A DNA stretch of 64,000 bases, taken from Bacteroidales bacterium (GTDB taxonomy: Bacteria; Bacteroidota; Bacteroidia; Bacteroidales; UBA932). Position 1 is the stretch's first letter. The number at the start of each line of letters is the position of its first letter. The stretch covers positions 1 to 64,000 of the forward strand of contig JAFURF010000054.1 of assembly GCA_017471965.1 (NCBI GenBank). Direction: 5' to 3'. Made by a program: the position numbers and the translations under genes. Shown here in pieces: positions 37,583-46,623 of the stretch. Below the pieces are notes generated by a model that worked only from the letters and a program-made list of their open reading frames with translations, made no database searches and was not told the DNA's origin.

Positions 37583-39790
37583 ATGGTTAAGCATGTAGTA
37601 AAACGCGACGGCAGGGTCGTGATCTTTGACAAAAGAAAAATCGTTGACGCCATCCTTAAGGCGATGGATGTAACTGAGGCTGGAGAGGACATCGTCCTTG
37701 CAGCGGAAATCGCAGCGGCAATCTCAAAGATTGACGTTGACAACATGAGCGTGGAGGACATCCAGGATCAGGTGGAACTTGAACTGATGCACAGTCCGCG
37801 CAAGGAGGTGGCAAAGAAGTACATCGCATACCGAAACCAGAGAAACCTTGCCCGCAAGGCCAAGTCACGTGAGATCTTCCAGGAGATCATCGACGCACAG
37901 GCGACGGAGATCACCCGCGAGAACGCGAACATGAACGCCGATACTCCTGCCGGAATGATGATGAAGTTCGCATCAGAGTCTACGAAGTCATATGTAGACG
38001 AGTGTCTGCTTTCAGACGATGTCAAGGAGGCCGTCAAGAACAACTACATCCATATCCATGACAAGGACTACTACCCTACCAAGAGCCTTACCTGCATCCA
38101 GCACCCTCTCGACAAGATTCTTGAGGACGGTTTCTTCGCAGGCCACGGTGAATCGCGCCCGGCAAAGAGGATAGAGACAGCCAGCATTCTGGGATGTATC
38201 TCCATGGAGACCGTACAGAACGAGATGCACGGAGGTCAGGCCATCCCTGCATTCGACTTCTACATGGCTCCTTTCGTAAGACGCTCCTTTCAGGAGGAAC
38301 TCGACAAGATCGGAGAGATCAACGGTGAGGATTATTCTAGGCTCTACAATGTGAAGATCGACGACTACCTCCGCCGTGACCTCGTAGGCATCCAGGGCGA
38401 CGACAGGGTGATCCAGCATGCCATCAACATGACTGTGAGCAGAGTGCACCAGTCAATGGAGGCATTCGTGCACAATATGAACTCGATCCACTCGCGCGGT
38501 GGTAATCAGGTGGTATTCAGTTCGATCAACTACGGTACAGACACGTCTGCAGAGGGACGTTGCGTGATCCGCGAGATCCTCAACACCACATATGAGGGTG
38601 TGGGCAACGGCTCTACCGCCATCTTCCCTATCCAGATCTGGAAGAAGAAGAGAGGCGTAAGTTACCTTCCTGAGGACCGCAACTACGACCTCTACAAGTT
38701 TGCATGCAAGGTGTCTGCACGCCGTTTCTTCCCTAACTTCGTAAACCTCGACGCACCTTACAACTTCCACGAACTCTGGAATCCGGAGGATCCTAAGAGG
38801 TATCAGTATGAGGTGGCTACAATGGGTTGCCGTACACGAGTGTTCGAGAACAGGTTCGGACCTAAGACGTCGATCGGTCGAGGCAACCTTTCGTTCACAA
38901 CCATCAACATAGTGAAACTCGCCATCGAGTGCATGGGTATTGCTGACCGCGAGGAAAGAATCCATGAGTTCTTCCAGAAACTTGACTGGGCTCTTGAGAT
39001 TTCTGCAAAGCAACTCAACGAGAGGTTCAACTTCCAGAAGACAGCGCTCAAGAAGCAGTTCCCTCTACTTATGGGAGCACTCTGGCTTGACAGCGAGAAA
39101 CTTGCAGACAACGACACCATCGAGTCTGTAATAAACCACGGTACCCTAGGTATCGGATTCATCGGCCTTGCTGAGGCCCTGATCGCTCTCACCGGCAAGC
39201 ATCACGGAGAATGTCCTGAATCACAGGAACTCGGTCTGCGCATCGTCACCTTCATGAGAAGCAAGATCAACGAGTTCTGCGAGACATACAAGCACAACTA
39301 CAGCGTACTCGCTACGCCTGCAGAAGGCCTTGCAGGACGTTTCACAAGAGCGGACAAGAAGAAGTTCGGCATCATCCCCGGCGTGACCGACAAGGACTAC
39401 TACACCAACTCCAACCATGTGCCTGTCTACTACAAGTGTACTCCTAAGCACAAGGCAGAGATCGAGGGACCATACCATGCCCTCACCGGCGGCGGACATA
39501 TCTTCTATGTCGAGATCGACGGAGACGCAACCCACAATCCTGAGGCAATCATGGCTATCGTTGACCTCATGGATGAGTACAACATCGGTTACTGTTCAGT
39601 GAACCACAACAGGAACCGCTGCATGGACTGCGGATATGAAAACGCAAAGGAGAACCTCAAGAAGTGTCCTCACTGCGGTGGAGAGAACATCGACAAACTG
39701 CAGAGAATCACAGGCTACCTCGTCGGCACAACCAGCAGATGGAACAGCGGCAAACTTGCTGAACTGAAAGACAGGGTGGTCCACAAATAA
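37583..39790 (+). CDS. nrdD: Anaerobic (class III) ribonucleoside-triphosphate reductase
   Basis: 735 aa, full length. It converts NTPs to dNTPs under anaerobic conditions. Residues 1-~95 are an ATP-cone allosteric domain (VVKRDGRVVIFDKRKIVDAI). The catalytic barrel includes NADTPAGMMMKFASE and HIHDKDYYPTKSLTCIQHP. At the C-terminus, a zinc ribbon has Cys680, Cys683, Cys695 and Cys698 (CMDC, CPHC), and the glycyl radical is Gly711 in RITGYLVGTTSRW. Its activase gene nrdG lies downstream on the opposite strand rather than in the same operon. Own consensus promoter upstream. Confidence 0.97.
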   Translation: MVKHVVKRDGRVVIFDKRKIVDAILKAMDVTEAGEDIVLAAEIAAAISKIDVDNMSVEDIQDQVELELMHSPRKEVAKKYIAYRNQRNLARKAKSREIFQEIIDAQATEITRENANMNADTPAGMMMKFASESTKSYVDECLLSDDVKEAVKNNYIHIHDKDYYPTKSLTCIQHPLDKILEDGFFAGHGESRPAKRIETASILGCISMETVQNEMHGGQAIPAFDFYMAPFVRRSFQEELDKIGEINGEDYSRLYNVKIDDYLRRDLVGIQGDDRVIQHAINMTVSRVHQSMEAFVHNMNSIHSRGGNQVVFSSINYGTDTSAEGRCVIREILNTTYEGVGNGSTAIFPIQIWKKKRGVSYLPEDRNYDLYKFACKVSARRFFPNFVNLDAPYNFHELWNPEDPKRYQYEVATMGCRTRVFENRFGPKTSIGRGNLSFTTINIVKLAIECMGIADREERIHEFFQKLDWALEISAKQLNERFNFQKTALKKQFPLLMGALWLDSEKLADNDTIESVINHGTLGIGFIGLAEALIALTGKHHGECPESQELGLRIVTFMRSKINEFCETYKHNYSVLATPAEGLAGRFTRADKKKFGIIPGVTDKDYYTNSNHVPVYYKCTPKHKAEIEGPYHALTGGGHIFYVEIDGDATHNPEAIMAIVDLMDEYNIGYCSVNHNRNRCMDCGYENAKENLKKCPHCGGENIDKLQRITGYLVGTTSRWNSGKLAELKDRVVHK

Positions 39791-39806
39791 TCAACCACTT
39801 CTCCAT

Positions 39807-39909
39807 AAAACCGACAGGCACTTTGTACCGGTGACCCCCGCCTCCCATCCGGGAGGCACCCCCTAGCCGGGGGTGGCATGTCACCTACAACAAAGTGCCT
39901 GTCGGTTTT
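39807..39909. terminator. Bidirectional terminator of nrdD/nrdG with a palindrome inserted in its loop
   Basis: Perfect 20-bp stem: 39807-39826 (aaaaccgacaggcactttgt) with 39890-39909. It gives a T-run at both outer ends, so it can stop transcription from nrdD (+) and nrdG (-). The 63-nt loop is almost wholly the REP-like element at 39831-39884. Confidence 0.85.
39831..39884 (+). repeat. REP-like palindromic element, copy 1
   Basis: Reads gtgacccccgcc, variable hairpin (tcccatccggga), ggcaccccctagccgggggt, ggcatgtcac. It folds as an outer gtgac/gtcac pair, a variable inner stem and a ccccctagccggggg hairpin. Related copies are at 53221-53271 (+) and 53926-53977 (-). Sits in the loop of the nrdD/nrdG terminator. 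Confidence 0.9.
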
Positions 39910-39929
39910 TGGCAATTATACCGTTTTAT

Positions 39930-40430
39930 TTATATCGTATAATCGGTGTTTGTTCCAGGGATATCATCATCTTCCTGAGGAGTGATGTGGATGATGCGCT
40001 GGTTGGAACTGCCTCTGAAGTGGAGGTCAGGGTCGCGGAGTTCCTGTATGAACGGGCCCTCGACGAGAGTGTCTATATATGGAAGTATCATGCTCAGACG
40101 GCTGTCGGCGAGGATTTCCTCATATGTGAAGCCCGTGTAGCACCAGATGTTCTTTCCTGTCTCTTCCTTTATGCGGCGGGCAAGTTCGGTGAACGCCTCG
40201 ACCTGATAGAGAGGGTCACCTCCGGAAAAGGTCACATTGCAGAACTTGTCTTCCTTAATGACTGCAAGAAGTTCGTCGACTGTGGCTTCACGTCCGGCAT
40301 TGAAGTCCCACGACTGCGGATTGTGACAGCCGGGACAGTGATGCGCGCATCCTGCGCAGTAGATCGACGTACGAAGGCCAGGGCCGTCCGCCATCGTCTC
40401 TTCCAATATATCCAGTATCCTTATCTTCAT
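39930..40430 (-). CDS. nrdG: Anaerobic ribonucleotide reductase activating protein (radical SAM)
   Basis: 166 aa. It makes the glycyl radical on NrdD using S-adenosylmethionine and a 4Fe-4S cluster. The cluster motif CxxxCxxC is Cys28-Cys32-Cys35 in CAGCAHHCPGCHNPQSW. A SAM-binding GGDP motif follows (NVTFSGGDPLYQ). Length is normal. It is convergent with nrdD and shares its terminator, so the two depend on separate promoters. No good TAnnTTTG was seen in the 140 nt upstream, which hold a weak hairpin (40497-40503 with 40516-40522). Confidence 0.95.
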   Translation of the reverse strand: MKIRILDILEETMADGPGLRTSIYCAGCAHHCPGCHNPQSWDFNAGREATVDELLAVIKEDKFCNVTFSGGDPLYQVEAFTELARRIKEETGKNIWCYTGFTYEEILADSRLSMILPYIDTLVEGPFIQELRDPDLHFRGSSNQRIIHITPQEDDDIPGTNTDYTI

Positions 40431-40570
40431 GTCTGATCAATATTTAAACTTTTTCGTGATTCGCAACCTCTTGTTGTTCAGCAACTTAACACATCAGTCC
40501 TGCAAGACGAGGACGGCAGGACATTTAATCAACTTGCTTACTATCAGCATTTTACGCTACACGGCATCCG

Positions 40571-41722
40571 TCATAAATCTGCATCTGGGGACGGATATTT
40601 ATCCAGTTCGGCGGGACGGACGTCATCCCATGAGCGGATGGCCTCGTATGCCTCGCGGGAACCGTAGTATGCCAGGAATTTCTCTTCATCGTTTTCAACC
40701 CACCACTGGGTGCCCATCCCTTTCTCGAAGGCATATGGCTTCATGAACATCTTCACCGCCCAGGCAGGAGCGAGGAAAGCAAGAGAGTAGTACCACGGGA
40801 GCCGGGCCTTCATGGATGCGAAATAGTCGTCAACAGGAACATTGGCCCTGAAATGGAGGTAATCCTCCAGGACATCGGCGTCCTTGTACCACATGCCGTG
40901 GAAATTCTTCAGTGCAAACCATTGAGGTTCAAAGACTTTCTCCGGTCCCGGAAGACCAAGTGCGGACAGCAGACGGGTCTCGAATTCATAATTGGTCATA
41001 CGGTACTGCGGTCCGCTGCTGATGTTGTAGGCCTTGTTCCAGAAGTCTTCAGGCACCCAGTCTTCACAGACCTGGGCCAGGATGCGGCCGGAGTCTTCGA
41101 TCGTCGCCCATTCAAGCACACCGCCTACAGGGACATGGAAGGCGGTAGGATTGACGACCTTAAGGATGCCGGGATAAAGGATGCCGCTCTGTCGCAGAGA
41201 CACCCACCTCTTGAGTCCCGCCCTGGCAAATATTTCCTCTGAACGGATCTTGGATTCCGCATACATGTCGAACTTGGCCGGCACCTGAGGATCGTCGACA
41301 CTGCCCCAATGATTCGGAACATTCCTGTCGCCGTATTGTGCCACCGAACCGATGTAGATGACCTTGATGTTGTCCTTACCAGGTTGGGCGAGAACCGCCT
41401 TGACCACATTCTCCGCAGAGGTGACGTTGACCTTCAGGGTCTTTTCCGGATAGTAGTCGGCTGCCGGCGATACCATTCCGCCGACATGCAGGACATAGTC
41501 CGAACCTTCGACGCCACGGAGGACATCCTCATAACGGGTCAGGTCGCCCCATATCACCGTCACGTCAGGGTCTGAGGCATATCTGTCGAGTTTCTTATGA
41601 TTCTTGGCGCTGTCGCGTGCCAGAAGACGGATGTGGAATCTGTCCTTTCTTTTATATAGTTCCTGGAACCCGGCCCAGCCCATGTTGCCCGTAGCGCCGG
41701 TAAGGAAAACTGTTTTCTTCAT
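40571..41722 (-). CDS. NAD-dependent epimerase/dehydratase (extended SDR)
   Basis: 383 aa from MKKTVFLTGATGNMGW. The 67 codons open upstream are the other frame of the EnvC-like gene and are rejected. The Rossmann motif is TGATGNMG at residues 8-15, and the catalytic YxxxK is in MYAESKIRSEE. The C-terminal ~70 residues (LPWYYSLAFLAPAWAVKMFM) are hydrophobic and may touch the membrane. The substrate, possibly a nucleotide sugar or isoprenoid-type alcohol, cannot be named. Last of three minus-strand genes, starting 5 nt after the EnvC-like stop. Confidence 0.85.
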   Translation of the reverse strand: MKKTVFLTGATGNMGWAGFQELYKRKDRFHIRLLARDSAKNHKKLDRYASDPDVTVIWGDLTRYEDVLRGVEGSDYVLHVGGMVSPAADYYPEKTLKVNVTSAENVVKAVLAQPGKDNIKVIYIGSVAQYGDRNVPNHWGSVDDPQVPAKFDMYAESKIRSEEIFARAGLKRWVSLRQSGILYPGILKVVNPTAFHVPVGGVLEWATIEDSGRILAQVCEDWVPEDFWNKAYNISSGPQYRMTNYEFETRLLSALGLPGPEKVFEPQWFALKNFHGMWYKDADVLEDYLHFRANVPVDDYFASMKARLPWYYSLAFLAPAWAVKMFMKPYAFEKGMGTQWWVENDEEKFLAYYGSREAYEAIRSWDDVRPAELDKYPSPDADL

Positions 41723-41727
41723 ATCGG

Positions 41728-42921
41728 TTATCTTTTCAGCCACGACTCCGGATTCTGAGGGGTCTTCTCCTTCCAGAGTTCGAAGTGGAGTTGCGTCTGG
41801 CCGTTGATGGTGTCTACGGTACCTATCACCTGCCCGGTCTTGACCTTGTCGCCGGCCTTGACATCTACATTCTTGAGTTTGCAGTAGACGGTGAAATAGT
41901 TGCCATGATTGACCATGACGCACTGGTTGTATACAGGAATGACCATGACCTGCTCCACCACTCCGTCGAATACAGCCTTGATGTCGGCCCCCTTTGCCAC
42001 GGCAAGGTCGAATCCGTTGTTAGGCGGAAGTTTCAGGTTGGTATATACAGGATGATAGTGGGTGCCGAAACGTCCCACCACAGCACCGTCCACTGGCCAT
42101 GGGAGATGGCCTTTGTTCTTGGCGAACTCTGCAGCAAGTTTTGTATCCACGACAGTCTTGCTCTTGCCTGAAGCCGGCTTGGATGCGCCCCCGACGGTTG
42201 CTGATATCGCTCTTTCTATCTCTCTGTTGAGTGCCTCCACTTCCTTTCTCTTGGCCTTGAGTTGCGCCTGATATGTCTTCTTGTTCCGGTTCAACTGCTT
42301 TACCACCTTGTCCGCCTTGGCCTCATCGGCACGGAGACTTTCCAGTTCCTTCACACGCTGAGCCTTGACTGCCTCCGCATCCTTCTTCATTGCAGAGAGT
42401 TTTTCCTTCTCTGCTTCAAGTTCCTCCTGTGCCTCCCTTATCTGGCGGGCCTCCTCATTCATATGCGACGACAGATTCCGGAAGTATCCGAACCTTCTGT
42501 ACGCCTGCGCCAGATTGTCACTAGCGAGCATATACATGTACCACACCCTGGCATCCCTGTTCTTATATGCGCTGAGGATCAGTTTTGCATAATGGTCTGA
42601 CAAGGTCTTTACGCGGCTCTCCAGTTTATTGATCTGAAGTTGCGTCAGGTATATGTCATCATTGTATTTCTTTATAAGGCGGTCGCTCTGAGCCACAAGT
42701 TCCTTTCTGTTGGATACCTTCTTCCTTATAAGATTGAGGTCCGCCAGCATGCTGCTGCTCCTGGAGGCATTCTCAGCAAGTTGACGGTCGATGATGGCGA
42801 TTTCCCGTTCAAGGCGTGCCTTCTTTTCCTCTTGCGCCTTGACAGACTGAGCATATGCCTCTGCCGACAGAGGCAGAAGCATGACCAGGATCAGCAAAAA
42901 TCTGAGGATTCTGTTCGTCAT
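41728..42921 (-). CDS. EnvC-like murein hydrolase activator (degenerate LytM)
   Basis: 397 aa. Signal peptide to ~25 (LPLSAEAYAQ). A long coiled coil spans ~27-250 (EEKKARLEREIAIIDRQLAE). A C-terminal LytM/M23-type domain covers ~275-397 (WPVDGAVVGRFGTHYHPVYT). The M23 zinc ligands are not complete: the usual HxGxD is NNGFD and the usual HxH is YCKLK, while LHFELW is kept. This matches EnvC-type proteins, which do not cut peptidoglycan but activate amidases for daughter-cell separation. Placed between a TPR protein and an epimerase gene, 10 nt and 5 nt spacing. Confidence 0.88.
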   Translation of the reverse strand: MTNRILRFLLILVMLLPLSAEAYAQSVKAQEEKKARLEREIAIIDRQLAENASRSSSMLADLNLIRKKVSNRKELVAQSDRLIKKYNDDIYLTQLQINKLESRVKTLSDHYAKLILSAYKNRDARVWYMYMLASDNLAQAYRRFGYFRNLSSHMNEEARQIREAQEELEAEKEKLSAMKKDAEAVKAQRVKELESLRADEAKADKVVKQLNRNKKTYQAQLKAKRKEVEALNREIERAISATVGGASKPASGKSKTVVDTKLAAEFAKNKGHLPWPVDGAVVGRFGTHYHPVYTNLKLPPNNGFDLAVAKGADIKAVFDGVVEQVMVIPVYNQCVMVNHGNYFTVYCKLKNVDVKAGDKVKTGQVIGTVDTINGQTQLHFELWKEKTPQNPESWLKR

Positions 42922-42931
42922 GACGGTCTGT

Positions 42932-44641
42932 TTAACGGTTTACGGCCTTTTTCCTCGCCTCTATCCTGGCATCGAGATCCGGGATGTCTCCATTGTTCTT
43001 CTGACTGGCCATGTTCCAGTAGATGAAGGCCATGTCATACTCCTTCAGAGCATAGAGAACCTCTGCATAGTGATCAAGAATGACCGGACTATCCTTTCCG
43101 CCATAGAGCATGGCGTGCTTGAAGAACGGCTTTGCCTCGAGAGGCTTGCCCTGCAGATAAAGGATCCATGCAAATGTATCGAGGTATGTGGCGTTATCAG
43201 GCTCGGCTTCTATGGTCTTCTTGCTCATGGCATATGCCTTGCCGAGTTTCTTGCCCTCTACGCTGAGATAGTAGGCATAGTTGTTCAGCACGTAGACATA
43301 ATCCGGATTGATCTTCAGAGCCTTGTCATAGGCCTTGTAGGCCTTCTTGTTGTCTCCCAACTGGTGATATATGTCACCCTTCGTTGACCAGGCCCTCAGA
43401 GTGCTGGAACTGTCATTCGGAGCCACTTCAAGGACCTTGTTGCAGATGTCCAGAACCTTCTGGTATTCCTTCAGGTTGTAGTCTCCCACACTTGCCATTT
43501 CAAGAAACGCCGTTTCCTGAGGGAACCGCTCATATGCCTTACGTCCTTCTTCGGACAGGGTCTCCCACTGTTCTGCATACATCAGAAACTCCACAAGGCC
43601 AGCGCTCGCGGAAAGGCTCTGCGGCCACGCCTCGGCGTTGGCACGGAAGTGGGTACCGGCCACGTCCTTGCGGTCTGTGGAATAATAATATATACCTGCC
43701 GTACGGAGGACTGTGCTGTCCTGCGGATGGATGCGGACAGTTCTGTCGACAATGCTGTCAAGTTGAGGCATGAAGTTACGGATGAATTTCGGATCCGTCC
43801 TCTGCACTACGGCCATAAGATACTCGCTCTTGGCCGATGCAGGGCTGTCGGATGACGTGACGTATTTGTCAAGGACGGTGAAATACTCGTCGTACTTTCT
43901 GGTCATCCTCAGGGTCTCCGCCTTGCCCAGAAGGGCCGGAGAATAATCCGGAGCAAGATCCAGGGCCTCGTCATAATAGACAAGGGCTGTGGAATCGTTG
44001 TACATGGACATCTCGTAATCGGCAAGAGTCGCGAGGATATATGGAGACGAGTACTTCCTGTTGTACTCTTCAAGAGTACCGTAGGCCTCCTCCTGACGGT
44101 TCATGGCACGAAGTAAGTTGAACCTGTAGACCGCGATGGCTTCAGTCATGCCGAAAACCGTCTCGACCTCCTTTATGGTCTCAAGGGCCTTCTCATACTG
44201 GCCCTGAGCAGCATAGAGTTCAACAAGTTCCAGATACAGACCGCTTTTCTTGGGAAAATCCTCAAGAAGGTCCTCATACATGTCGACAGTCAGTTCCTGA
44301 CGCTGGGTCACGGAATACAGACCTGCGAGCCGGTATCTGTACCAGAAGTTCTCAGGATCAAGATCTGAGGCTTTCCGCAGGCATTCCTCCGCCTGAGCAA
44401 GGTCTCCTTCACTCAGGGCTGTTCTTGCAAGGTAGTACCAGGCGGCATCGTTCGATGCATCCTCTGCAAGGATGGAAGCAAGGATGGCGCGGGCCCCTTC
44501 CATGTCGTTTTCGTTGAATTTGGCAACTGCTGAAACAATCTGATTCTCATGAGCGGACTGAGGACGGAACTCCTGCGCACGAAGTGCGGCGGACGCAATA
44601 AAGAAGATTGATATTACCAGCAGATATAGTTTTTCTTTCAT
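42932..44641 (-). CDS. Exported tetratricopeptide-repeat protein
   Basis: 569 aa from the ATG at 44641. The ATG at 44704 would put 21 odd residues before a clear signal peptide (MKEKLYLLVISIFFIASAALRA). The mature protein is a long array of TPRs (AWYYLARTALSEGDLAQAEE; EKALETIKEVETVFG; KAYKAYDKALKINPDYVYVL; YALKEYDMAFIYWNMA). It probably acts as a periplasmic scaffold. The shared operon with an EnvC-like protein hints at envelope or division work; the partner is unknown. Confidence 0.85.
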   Translation of the reverse strand: MKEKLYLLVISIFFIASAALRAQEFRPQSAHENQIVSAVAKFNENDMEGARAILASILAEDASNDAAWYYLARTALSEGDLAQAEECLRKASDLDPENFWYRYRLAGLYSVTQRQELTVDMYEDLLEDFPKKSGLYLELVELYAAQGQYEKALETIKEVETVFGMTEAIAVYRFNLLRAMNRQEEAYGTLEEYNRKYSSPYILATLADYEMSMYNDSTALVYYDEALDLAPDYSPALLGKAETLRMTRKYDEYFTVLDKYVTSSDSPASAKSEYLMAVVQRTDPKFIRNFMPQLDSIVDRTVRIHPQDSTVLRTAGIYYYSTDRKDVAGTHFRANAEAWPQSLSASAGLVEFLMYAEQWETLSEEGRKAYERFPQETAFLEMASVGDYNLKEYQKVLDICNKVLEVAPNDSSSTLRAWSTKGDIYHQLGDNKKAYKAYDKALKINPDYVYVLNNYAYYLSVEGKKLGKAYAMSKKTIEAEPDNATYLDTFAWILYLQGKPLEAKPFFKHAMLYGGKDSPVILDHYAEVLYALKEYDMAFIYWNMASQKNNGDIPDLDARIEARKKAVNR

Positions 44642-44671
44642 GTTCAAATCAAGGGAGTAAAAGATTTTGTA

Positions 44672-44679
44672 CAAAAATA
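44672..44679 (-). promoter_or_regulatory. Possible -7 element for the TPR/EnvC-like/epimerase operon
   Basis: Minus strand TATTTTTG, 31 nt before the ATG at 44641. No TTTG at the expected -33 place. Confidence 0.4.
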
Positions 44680-44704
44680 ATACTCTAAATCGGGAAAAAT
44701 GCAT

Positions 44705-44767
44705 TATGTTTGAAAAAAAAAGAGCCTCGATGCAACATTAATGGTCCGTTTTGCATCTTTTTGAGGC
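44705..44767 (+). promoter_or_regulatory. Possible promoter and structured leader of the ECF sigma gene
   Basis: TATGTTTG (44705-44712) fits TAnnTTTG. About 10 nt later a hairpin forms from gcctc-gatgcaa (44724-44735) and ttgcatc-ttttt-gaggc (44751-44767), with a T5 bulge. The leader would run ~90 nt to the GTG at 44809. No -33 TTTG is seen at 19 nt, so the start site is tentative. Confidence 0.4.
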
Positions 44768-44808
44768 ATGAACAATTGACAAACCTGCCGGACCTATAGA
44801 AGAATATT

Positions 44809-45351
44809 GTGGCTGAAACCATTGACCTGCAACTGATTGAATCATGCATTAAAGGAGACCGGGCGTCCCAGAAGGCCTTGTATGACCGGCTGGCACCACG
44901 CATGTTCCCTTTATGCATAAGATATGTCGGTGACAGAAGTCTGGCCGAAGATATCCTTCAGGACGGTTTCATAACGTTGTTCACGCGACTGGACTCCTAT
45001 AAGGGAGACGGCTCCTTCGAGGGCTGGGCCAGAAAGATCTTTGTCACCACTGCCCTGATGAGTCTGAGGAAGAAGGACGCACTCAAGATGAGCGATGAAC
45101 TGGACGTTGCAAAAGGCATGAAGGCCGACATGACGACCCAGATCCAGTCCATCGGATACAAGGAACTGATGGCGCTCATAACGACCCTCCCTCCAGGCTT
45201 CCGGACGGTTTTCAACATGTATGCGATAGAGGGTTTCTCCCATAAGGAGATAGGAGAGATGCTAGGAATAAGCGAAACTACATCAAGAACACAGTTGAGC
45301 AGGGCAAGGATCTGGCTGCAGAACAAGATAAAGGAAAGAGAAGATGTTTGA
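44809..45351 (+). CDS. ECF-type RNA polymerase sigma-70 factor
   Basis: 180 aa, GTG start. Region 2 runs from CIKGDRASQKALYDRLAPRM through RSLAEDILQDGFITLFTRL to FEGWARKIFVTTALM. Region 4 is LPPGFRTVFNMYAIEGFSHK with the helix-turn-helix HKEIGEMLGISETTSRTQLS. Its 3' end overlaps the next gene by 8 bp (ATG inside GATGTTTGA), which implies coupled translation with a membrane-anchored partner that may control it. Confidence 0.93.
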   Translation: MAETIDLQLIESCIKGDRASQKALYDRLAPRMFPLCIRYVGDRSLAEDILQDGFITLFTRLDSYKGDGSFEGWARKIFVTTALMSLRKKDALKMSDELDVAKGMKADMTTQIQSIGYKELMALITTLPPGFRTVFNMYAIEGFSHKEIGEMLGISETTSRTQLSRARIWLQNKIKEREDV

Positions 45352-46564
45352 AGACAAGGATAACATAGAGTCTGACATTCTGATGAGATCGATTCTCTCA
45401 CAGGCACAGGAAGAGGTTCCTGAGCATGTATGGGAAGGTATTTCAACAGGACTTGACAAGATCGATGCCGCCAAGAACCGGAAACCTGTCGTGCTCTGGT
45501 TCAGGCGCTCTGCAATTGCTGTTGCCGCAGCGGCAGCAGTTGCCATAGGCCTTGTGCTGAACCATGGAGGAAACGACGCACTTGTCCCTAAGAGCATCAG
45601 CGAAGACATGATTGCGGTGGCTGAACCTGTAAAGGAACCTGCAGAAGAGTCTGCATACATTGCGGATGCCGGAGATATCGTCAGGAAGCAGAAGCCATCA
45701 GCCGGTATTCCCGTACAGATGACATCTGAAGACGACCAGACCGAGTCTGTCATACCGAAGGCCGAGGAACAGGAAGCACTGACAGTGACCGGGCAGGAAA
45801 TGCCGGGAGTTGCATCAGAAGACGAAAGAGTTCCTGCCACAGAAACAGTCGGTCCGGAAGAGCCAAAGGAATATTTCCCGGATGTATGGCCGGAAGATGA
45901 AGAAAGAAAAGTCCGCAAGACAAGGACTTCCCTCGTGCTTTCAGGTACAGCGGGAACCAACAGCGCACAGAACAATGGGGCAGGCGGTCCGTTCAGGCGT
46001 CCATCCATATCTACAGCACCACTCACCACAGGTATCAGGCAGACCAGCACTGAATCAACATACGGACTGCCGGTGTCTTTCGGAGCCGGAGTAAAGGTCG
46101 GACTCTCTCCAAGATGGGCTATCGGAGTCGGACTTGACTACACCCTGCTTACAAGAAAATTCTACGGTACATACACTCATGTAAGCAATGGCCTGGAAGA
46201 CAGGAAGGTATCTTCAGACATCCGGAACAGCCAGCACTATATCGGAATCCCTGTCAATGCATATTACAGCATACTTGAAAACAATTATGTGAACTTCTAT
46301 GCATATGCCGGAGGCGCCATCGAAAAATGTGTGAGTGACAGATATGACCTTCTCAGCACGACCATCGTACACAGGGAAAGACCAAAAGGAGTACAGGTAT
46401 CCGCCAATGTCGGCATCGGCGTGGAATTCGCCCTTGGCAGATACCTTGGTCTGTACCTTGATCCTAGCGTCAGATATTATTTCGACTGCAATCAGCCGAC
46501 AAGCATCAGAACTGCCCAGCCTCTCATGCTGGGATTAGAGATAGGACTTAGAGTCAATCTATAG
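45344..46564 (+). CDS. Membrane-anchored protein with C-terminal outer-membrane beta-barrel-like domain (possible anti-sigma)
   Basis: 406 aa. No cleaved signal. A cytoplasmic N-terminus of ~55 residues (LSQAQEEVPEHVWEGISTGL) is typical of sigma-linked proteins in Bacteroidales. It is followed by one transmembrane helix (~57-75, SAIAVAAAAAVAIGLVL), a ~130-residue acidic linker, and a ~190-residue beta-rich domain (SFGAGVKVGLSPRWAIGVGL, YIGIPVNAYYSI, VSANVGIGVEFALGRYLGL, LEIGLRVNL) like small OmpA/PorT-type barrels. The overlap with the ECF gene suggests an anti-sigma role. Joining an inner-membrane helix to a barrel-like domain is structurally odd but recurs near such sigma genes. Confidence 0.7.
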   Translation: MFEDKDNIESDILMRSILSQAQEEVPEHVWEGISTGLDKIDAAKNRKPVVLWFRRSAIAVAAAAAVAIGLVLNHGGNDALVPKSISEDMIAVAEPVKEPAEESAYIADAGDIVRKQKPSAGIPVQMTSEDDQTESVIPKAEEQEALTVTGQEMPGVASEDERVPATETVGPEEPKEYFPDVWPEDEERKVRKTRTSLVLSGTAGTNSAQNNGAGGPFRRPSISTAPLTTGIRQTSTESTYGLPVSFGAGVKVGLSPRWAIGVGLDYTLLTRKFYGTYTHVSNGLEDRKVSSDIRNSQHYIGIPVNAYYSILENNYVNFYAYAGGAIEKCVSDRYDLLSTTIVHRERPKGVQVSANVGIGVEFALGRYLGLYLDPSVRYYFDCNQPTSIRTAQPLMLGLEIGLRVNL

Positions 46565-46588
46565 CCTATTATTAACACCAACCAACCG

Positions 46589-46622
46589 AAAACCCTCTCC
46601 CGCCACGGCAGGAGAGGGTTTT
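46589..46622. terminator. Bidirectional intrinsic terminator
   Basis: 12-bp stem aaaaccctctcc (46589-46600) with ggagagggtttt (46611-46622), extended by an imperfect cgcc/ggca pairing. It ends the sigma/barrel operon and also tsaE from the other side; the tsaE stop is two bases away. Confidence 0.88.
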
Positions 46623-46623
46623 C

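Noticed and set aside
41723..41923. 67-residue extension of the epimerase
   Set aside because: It is the alternate frame of the EnvC-like gene; the Rossmann motif starts at the MKKTVFLTG methionine.
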